The notes under the pieces: generated by a model
What the model saw: only the letters and a program-made list of their open reading frames with translations
Told to the model about the DNA's origin: nothing
Databases searched by the model: none
In this document: positions 59,520 to 64,000 of the stretch, in pieces
Position numbering within the stretch: the stretch's first letter is position 1
Layout of the letters: the number at the start of each line of letters is the position of its first letter
Origin: Collinsella aerofaciens
GTDB taxonomy: Bacteria; Actinomycetota; Coriobacteriia; Coriobacteriales; Coriobacteriaceae
Assembly: GCF_015561195.1 (NCBI RefSeq)
Contig: NZ_JADMSU010000004.1
Coordinates: 1 to 64,000 of the forward strand
Reading direction: 5' to 3'
Length of the DNA stretch: 64,000 nucleotides
Made by a program: the position numbers and the translations under genes

Positions 59520-61736
59520 ATGGAACGATTCTCGCAATCGGGCTCGCGCGGTCGACGCCGCACGGGCAACGAGCCGGCGCCGCACGAACGCGTGAAGGGC
59601 GAGCGCCGTGCCAACGAGCCGCGACGCACCGCAAGCCCCCATCGCGCTTCTGCCAACAACGCGGGCCGCGCCAACACTCCCGCCGCGGAGCAGACGCCTG
59701 CTCGCCCCAAGTCCCGCTACATCCCTGCGCTCGACGGCCTGCGCACGCTTGCCGTCGTCGCGGTGGTGCTCTATCACCTCAACCTCACGTGGGCTCAGGG
59801 CGGCCTGCTTGGCGTCACGATCTTCTTTGTGCTTTCGGGCTATCTGATCACGCGCCTGCTGCTCAACGAAGTCGCCAAGACCGGCCGCATCGACCTTAAG
59901 AGCTTCTGGATTCGCCGCATCCGTCGCCTGGTCCCCGCCGTGGTAACGGTAGTGTTCGTGACCTGCGCGCTGTGCACCATCTTTAACCACGTGATGCTCA
60001 CCAAGATGCGCCCCGACATCCTGCCGTCGCTGCTGTTCTTCAACAACTGTTGGCAGATTGCCCAAAACGTCTCGTACTTCAATGCCCTGGGCGACCCCTC
60101 GCCGCTTACGCACTTTTGGTCGCTCGCCATCGAGGAACAGTTCTACCTGGTTTGGCCCCCGCTGCTGCTCGCTATGGTATCCATGCACATGAGCAAGCCC
60201 AACACGCGCCGCGTGGTTCTGGGCCTGGCTGCCGTCTCCGCCATCGCCATGATGGTGCTCTATAACCCCGCCGCCGACCCCAGCCGCGTGTACTACGGCA
60301 CCGACACCCGCGTGTTCTCGCTGCTGCTGGGCGCCTGGATGGCCTTTATCCCCGATTGCGACCTGGCGCCGGTGCGTCTCGCTCATCGTTTGGGGCTCAA
60401 TCGCCTGGCTGGCGCCGCCAAGCACGGCAAGAACGCCGAGGGCAAGCTTGGCGAGAAGGCCGACAACGCAGCCGAAACCGTCCCGGCACAGCCGAGCGCC
60501 CTCGTGCGCTTTTGGTCCTCGCCCGCATCCATCGATATGTTGGGCGTCGTGGGTCTGGTTGGCCTTGCCGCCATGGTCGCGCTCACCAACGGCTACACCG
60601 CGTTCCAGTATCGCGGCGGCACGCTGTTATGCTCCATCCTCACGCTCATGGTCATCGCGGCCTGCGTGCAACCCCAGGGAATGGTTGCCCGCGCACTGTC
60701 CGCCGAGCCGCTCGTGTGGGTTGGCAAGCGCTCGTACAGCATCTACCTGTGGCACTATCCGCTACTGTTGCTCATGAACCCGGTCGCCAACATCAACGAT
60801 ACGCCGTGGTGGCAGTACATTTTGCAGGTGTTGTTGGTGGTCGCCGTAGCCGAATGCTCATATCGCTTTATCGAGACGCCGTTTAGAAAGGGCGCCTTTG
60901 GGCGCACCGTATCCGAATTCCGCGATGGCACCACCACGCCCGCCAACTGGGTGCGCGCGCATATTCCCGCGTGCGCCACTTGCGGCATCGTGCTTGTTAT
61001 CGCGCTGGGCGGCCTGATCTTTGTGCCGGAGACTTCCGCACTGAGCGGTGAGGGCGCCGAAGTCCTCAACAAGGAAGCCAAGAACACCGCGCCAACGGAC
61101 CAACAGGCAGCCGACGACACCGACAAGGACAACGACGGCTTCCCCGACGGATCCTACGACCTGCTGATGATCGGTGACTCCGTGTCGCTGCGCGCCGTTG
61201 ATTCCTTTGACGGCGTGTTCCCGCACAGCCATATCGATGCCGAAAAGGGCCGCCAGTTTGATGCGGGCCGCGCGACATTTGAGGGCTATCTCCAACAGAA
61301 CCTTGCCGGCAAGATCGTGGTCTTTGCACTGGGCACCAACGGCTTGGTAACCGACGACCAGATCGACGCCATCATGACCGATGCAGGAGACAAGCGTATT
61401 GTGGTGTTTGTGAACACGCGCAGCCCGCAGCCGTGGGTCGGCTCTACCAACCAGGCCATCGCCAACGCCGCTACGCGCTACAAGAACGTGCGCGTTATCG
61501 ACTGGTACGGATACAGTGCCAATCGCAACGACCTGTTCGATGGCGATGGCACGCACCTGTCGACCACTGGCGTGACTGAGTACCTCAACTTGATTCACGA
61601 TGCGGTCAAGAAAGACCTGCCCGTGCACCCCGAGGACCACGTCAACGATCCGCAGCCGGCAGCCGTCAAGTCCGCCGCCGACGCACTCGTCAATGCCCTC
61701 GCCTACAAGCCACACAAGCTGGGCACCGACAAGTAG
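59520..61736 (+). CDS. Membrane acyltransferase with SGNH domain (OatA-like)
   Basis: A 738-residue protein. A basic, Ala/Pro-rich cytoplasmic tail (about 1-65) precedes an acyltransferase-3 domain of ten or so helices (about 66-480) with YIPALDGLRTLAVVAVVLYH and WSLAIEEQFYLVWP. An extracellular SGNH esterase domain (about 530-700) has the nucleophile motif MIGDSVSLRA and the final DGTHLS. This is the layout of OatA-type peptidoglycan O-acetyltransferases, which give lysozyme resistance; another surface glycan is possible. It is divergent from the ribokinase gene. The ribosome site (GGATGA) is weak. Confidence 0.87.
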   Translation: MERFSQSGSRGRRRTGNEPAPHERVKGERRANEPRRTASPHRASANNAGRANTPAAEQTPARPKSRYIPALDGLRTLAVVAVVLYHLNLTWAQGGLLGVTIFFVLSGYLITRLLLNEVAKTGRIDLKSFWIRRIRRLVPAVVTVVFVTCALCTIFNHVMLTKMRPDILPSLLFFNNCWQIAQNVSYFNALGDPSPLTHFWSLAIEEQFYLVWPPLLLAMVSMHMSKPNTRRVVLGLAAVSAIAMMVLYNPAADPSRVYYGTDTRVFSLLLGAWMAFIPDCDLAPVRLAHRLGLNRLAGAAKHGKNAEGKLGEKADNAAETVPAQPSALVRFWSSPASIDMLGVVGLVGLAAMVALTNGYTAFQYRGGTLLCSILTLMVIAACVQPQGMVARALSAEPLVWVGKRSYSIYLWHYPLLLLMNPVANINDTPWWQYILQVLLVVAVAECSYRFIETPFRKGAFGRTVSEFRDGTTTPANWVRAHIPACATCGIVLVIALGGLIFVPETSALSGEGAEVLNKEAKNTAPTDQQAADDTDKDNDGFPDGSYDLLMIGDSVSLRAVDSFDGVFPHSHIDAEKGRQFDAGRATFEGYLQQNLAGKIVVFALGTNGLVTDDQIDAIMTDAGDKRIVVFVNTRSPQPWVGSTNQAIANAATRYKNVRVIDWYGYSANRNDLFDGDGTHLSTTGVTEYLNLIHDAVKKDLPVHPEDHVNDPQPAAVKSAADALVNALAYKPHKLGTDK

Positions 61737-61759
61737 CACACAGCCAAATCTGCTTACAC

Positions 61760-61797
61760 CCGCCGGGGGCGTCGGCCACGGCCGACGCCCCCGGCGG
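61760..61797. terminator. GC-rich hairpin after the acyltransferase gene
   Basis: An 18-bp perfect inverted repeat (CCGCCGGGGGCGTCGGCC and its complement) 23 bases beyond the stop codon. There is no T-run, so it is only a possible terminator. Confidence 0.5.
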
Positions 61798-61969
61798 CAG
61801 TTAGGGACTCTCCTTTTGTACCGGTACCCGGAGGCACTCCTGGCACAGCCGAGGAACGCCCTCCTTGCGACCGAATTCTGGGCGCCTCGCCACCCCGAGC
61901 GTTGTTTCCAAGCCCACACCCGCAGCAAACAACCCAAAATCACTCTTTTCTAGCCGACTCCAAGAGGTC

Positions 61970-62199
61970 GTGGACAAAAAGTGGCAAATATGAGTACTGT
62001 TACCGTTTTAGTAGCAGGCAAAACCACCCAAAATGGCGCTCATGCGGTAGCGCGCGAGCCTTCCAGTTGACCAGAATGGCCGGCTTAGGAATTGGAGACT
62101 CGCTTTTAATAAACAGATTCTTAACTATGTTCATTATTTTCTTGGTAGTAAATGCTATCGGCCAGACAACAGTACTCATATTTGGCATTTTTTGTCCAC
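61970..62199. mobile_element. MITE-like element with 32-bp terminal inverted repeats
   Basis: Termini at 61970-62001 and 62168-62199 match over 30 of 32 positions (GTGGACAAAAA end; inner part CAAATATGAGTACTGTT). The 166-bp interior is AT-rich and has no convincing gene. A short plus-strand frame through it lacks a start site and family features. The remaining parts of 61798-61969 and 62200-62227 show nothing recognisable. Confidence 0.65.
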
Positions 62200-62227
62200 T
62201 CACATATTACTAACCCCCTATAACAGG

Positions 62228-62264
62228 CAAAATACAGGCCGCAACCCATGGCAGCGGCCTGTTT
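62228..62264 (-). terminator. Terminator of the NRAMP-related gene
   Basis: ACAGGCCGC pairs with GCGGCCTGT across an 11-base loop, then ATTTTGC on the minus strand, 18 bases after the stop codon. Confidence 0.75.
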
Positions 62265-62281
62265 GGAGTCCAAAAGAGGCG

Positions 62282-63544
62282 CTAAGCGCTGTAGCCCATC
62301 GCTTGCAACACAAACATGACGACCGTCAGCACCGTAATCACGGCGATAGTCGCCCAAGTGAGCACGTTCCACACGCGGCCGTTGCGGTTGGCGCCCATAA
62401 TGTGACGGTCGGCGGCGATAACCACTTGGAACACCAGAACCACGGGCAGTAGCACGCCATTGATGACCTGCGAGGTCATCATAATCTGGAACAGATCGAC
62501 ACCGGGCATAAGCACCAGCACGGCAGAGATACCGATGATGGCCGTAATGATGCCGCGATAGACCGGGGCCTCGTCCCAGCTGCGGTCGGCACCGCGCTCC
62601 CAGCCAAATGCCTCGCAGATAGCGCTCGACGTAACGCCCGGCAGCACGCAGGCAGCCAAGAAGCTCGCCGCGACCAAGCCCGAGGCAAACAGCACCGTAG
62701 ACCACTGGCCCGCGATGGGCTCCAGCGCGCGGGCAGCATCGGCAGCATCGCTAATCTGAATACCCGCCGGGAACAACACCGTGCCGGTCGTGATGATAAT
62801 AAAGCCCGCAATGATATCAGCAGCGATCGAGCCGCTCACGGTATCAATACGCTGCAGCACGATGTCGTCCTCGCCCGCGTTCTTATCGACCACGTTGTTC
62901 TGCGCCAAGAAAATCATCCACGGCGCGATGGTGGTACCGATCGTTGCGACCACGAGCGACACGTAGCTGGGGTCATTTTGAATGTTAGGCACGACCAGGT
63001 CGACCGCGACCTCACCCCAGTTGGGGCCAGCCATAAACGCGGCGACGATATAGGTCACGAACACGCAGCTCACCAGCAGCAGAATCTTCTCGATGCGCTG
63101 GAAACTACCCGACATGGTAAGCATCCATACCAGCAGCGCCACCAACGGCACCGAGATGCTCGCCGGCACGCCAAAGAGAGCAAGACCGCTGGCGATGCCC
63201 GCAAACTCCGAAATGGTCACAGCCGTGTTGGCGATCAACAGCGCCGCCATAGCAAGTACACTCTTGCGCACGCCAAAACGCTCGCGAATGAGCGATGCCA
63301 GGCCCTTACCCGTGACGCAGCCGCAGCGCGCCGCGGTCTCCTGCGTCACGATGAGCAGCACAGTCATGACGGGAAGCATCCAGAGCATCTTGTAGCCATA
63401 GCTGGCGCCCGCGCTGGAATACGTTGCAATGCCGCCGGCGTCATTGCCCGAAAGCGCCGCCAGCAGACCGGGACCCATAGCGCCAAAGATGGCCGCGATG
63501 GTCAGCTTTTGCTTGGTGCCCGATTTTTGCTTGGTATTTTGCAC
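62282..63544 (-). CDS. NRAMP-related divalent cation transporter (NRMT-like)
   Basis: A 420-residue SLC11/NRAMP-fold transporter with about eleven helices. Helix 1 starts GAMGPGLLAALSGNDAGG where canonical NRAMPs have the metal-binding DPGN; here it reads DAGG. Helix 6 has GTTIAPWMIFLAQNN where MPH is expected; here it reads APW. Loss of the Asn and Met ligands matches NRAMP-related magnesium transporters described from a coriobacterium, so magnesium rather than iron is likely. The start is GTG at 63544, preceded by AGGTGG. It is 8 bases after the upstream membrane protein gene. Confidence 0.85.
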   Translation of the reverse strand: MQNTKQKSGTKQKLTIAAIFGAMGPGLLAALSGNDAGGIATYSSAGASYGYKMLWMLPVMTVLLIVTQETAARCGCVTGKGLASLIRERFGVRKSVLAMAALLIANTAVTISEFAGIASGLALFGVPASISVPLVALLVWMLTMSGSFQRIEKILLLVSCVFVTYIVAAFMAGPNWGEVAVDLVVPNIQNDPSYVSLVVATIGTTIAPWMIFLAQNNVVDKNAGEDDIVLQRIDTVSGSIAADIIAGFIIITTGTVLFPAGIQISDAADAARALEPIAGQWSTVLFASGLVAASFLAACVLPGVTSSAICEAFGWERGADRSWDEAPVYRGIITAIIGISAVLVLMPGVDLFQIMMTSQVINGVLLPVVLVFQVVIAADRHIMGANRNGRVWNVLTWATIAVITVLTVVMFVLQAMGYSA

Positions 63545-63552
63545 GCGACCAC

Positions 63553-64000
63553 CTAACCCATGACTGACATGGCGAGCAGCACCGCGGCGATGCAATACGC
63601 CACACACGAGATCATGACGGCAATAACGTTCATGGCGGTGCCCGACGTGTTGAGGTCATGCTCGTCACGCCAGAACAGCACCATCAGGTAAATCACGGCA
63701 CTCATGTTGCCAACCAGGCAAATGATGGCAGCGATATTAAAACACCCGGTAAAGAGCTGCTCCTCAAACATAGAGGCATCGGGGAACGCGGCGGTGCGCA
63801 CCAGCTGCGCGCACAGGTAAGTAACAAGCGAAAGGATCAGGCCCATGCCCGTGCTCTGGAAGAAGAACCCCAGATACGGCTTGGGCTCGTCGTCGTGACC
63901 GTCATACTCCAGGAAGTAGTTCTTGACGAACGACACCATGCGCGAGGCCGCCAGCAGCACGAGCGGCATGGCGCACATGGGGAACACCACCAGATGCGCG
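63553..64000 (-). CDS. Membrane protein, N-terminus cut by the window edge
   Basis: The C-terminal 148 or so residues of a membrane protein; the frame stays open past base 64000. It has four hydrophobic segments, with a charged loop YDGHDDEPKPY, and ends in VAYCIAAVLLAMSVMG. No family is recognised. Only 8 bases separate it from the NRAMP-related gene downstream, so the two are cotranscribed and it may be an accessory subunit. That is inference from spacing. Confidence 0.7.
   Translation of the reverse strand, partial: AHLVVFPMCAMPLVLLAASRMVSFVKNYFLEYDGHDDEPKPYLGFFFQSTGMGLILSLVTYLCAQLVRTAAFPDASMFEEQLFTGCFNIAAIICLVGNMSAVIYLMVLFWRDEHDLNTSGTAMNVIAVMISCVAYCIAAVLLAMSVMG

Noticed and set aside
61902-62213. 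Plus-strand open frame of 103 codons downstream of the acyltransferase gene
   Set aside because: It crosses the terminal repeats of the MITE-like element, lacks a ribosome site and has no family signal.

Overview
The window reads as chromosome of a gut coriobacterium, most likely Collinsella or a close relative. It is GC-rich. It has an actinobacterial dnaK-grpE-dnaJ-hspR cluster, a LuxR regulator fused to a 12-helix membrane domain, an NRAMP-related transporter without the usual metal-site motif, complete NiFe-hydrogenase maturation genes, and many PTS and glycosidase genes. The genus is inferred from gene content, not from a marker gene. No rRNA, tRNA, CRISPR array or prophage was seen.

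Layout. 1-190: right end of an IS110-type insertion sequence. 217-12150: stress and chaperone region, with clpB, an aconitase-family hydratase, and hspR/dnaJ/grpE/dnaK. clpB and dnaK carry the same 27-bp upstream element, the likely HspR operator. 12672-12857: a ferredoxin. 13095-17046: NAD synthesis operon nadA-nadB-nadC-niaR behind a 44-bp perfect palindrome over the promoter. 17254-19253: LytTR regulator and GHKL kinase. 19328-20360: a degenerate glycosylase-like protein and thioredoxin. 20582-26430: nickel/hydrogenase maturation operon (small protein, nikR, hypF, hypC, hypD, hypE), then a HAD phosphatase. 27680-35480: lipoprotein, PTS EIIA, GH1 beta-glucosidase, AraC regulator, GH106-like hydrolase, RpiR regulator. 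35624-38950: XRE/superoxide-reductase-like fusion, pyrE, membrane LuxR regulator. 39331-50295: carbohydrate genes (DUF4038, PTS EIIBC, esterase, DUF1593, second GH1, DUF4867) with one AAA_14 ATPase island. 50439-59332: luxS and a catabolic cluster of FGGY kinase, split transketolase, FucI-like isomerase, LacI regulator, nucleoside hydrolase and ribokinase. 59520-64000: OatA-like acyltransferase, a MITE-like element, an NRAMP-related transporter and a truncated membrane protein.

How the genes work together. Three local circuits can be read from shared DNA motifs. HspR probably controls clpB and dnaK. NiaR probably controls its own nad operon. The LacI protein probably controls the isomerase/transketolase/kinase operon and perhaps the PTS/esterase pair 13 kb away, through AAAC/GTTT palindromes. 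The two GH1 genes, 18.7 kb apart, share a bipartite upstream element at the same distance from the start codon, a candidate target of the AraC regulator beside the first one.

The most unusual feature is the density of intergenic palindromes. At least six families recur: paired 57-bp palindromes with a 23-bp linker, a 37-bp palindrome, a 63-bp hairpin with a compensatory change, long-stem elements abutting stop codons, a 28-bp-arm palindrome, and a 200-bp composite repeat. The stop-codon-abutting elements have variable but paired stems around a semi-conserved internal loop, which suggests structured RNA in 3' UTRs. They are the best candidates here for something undescribed.
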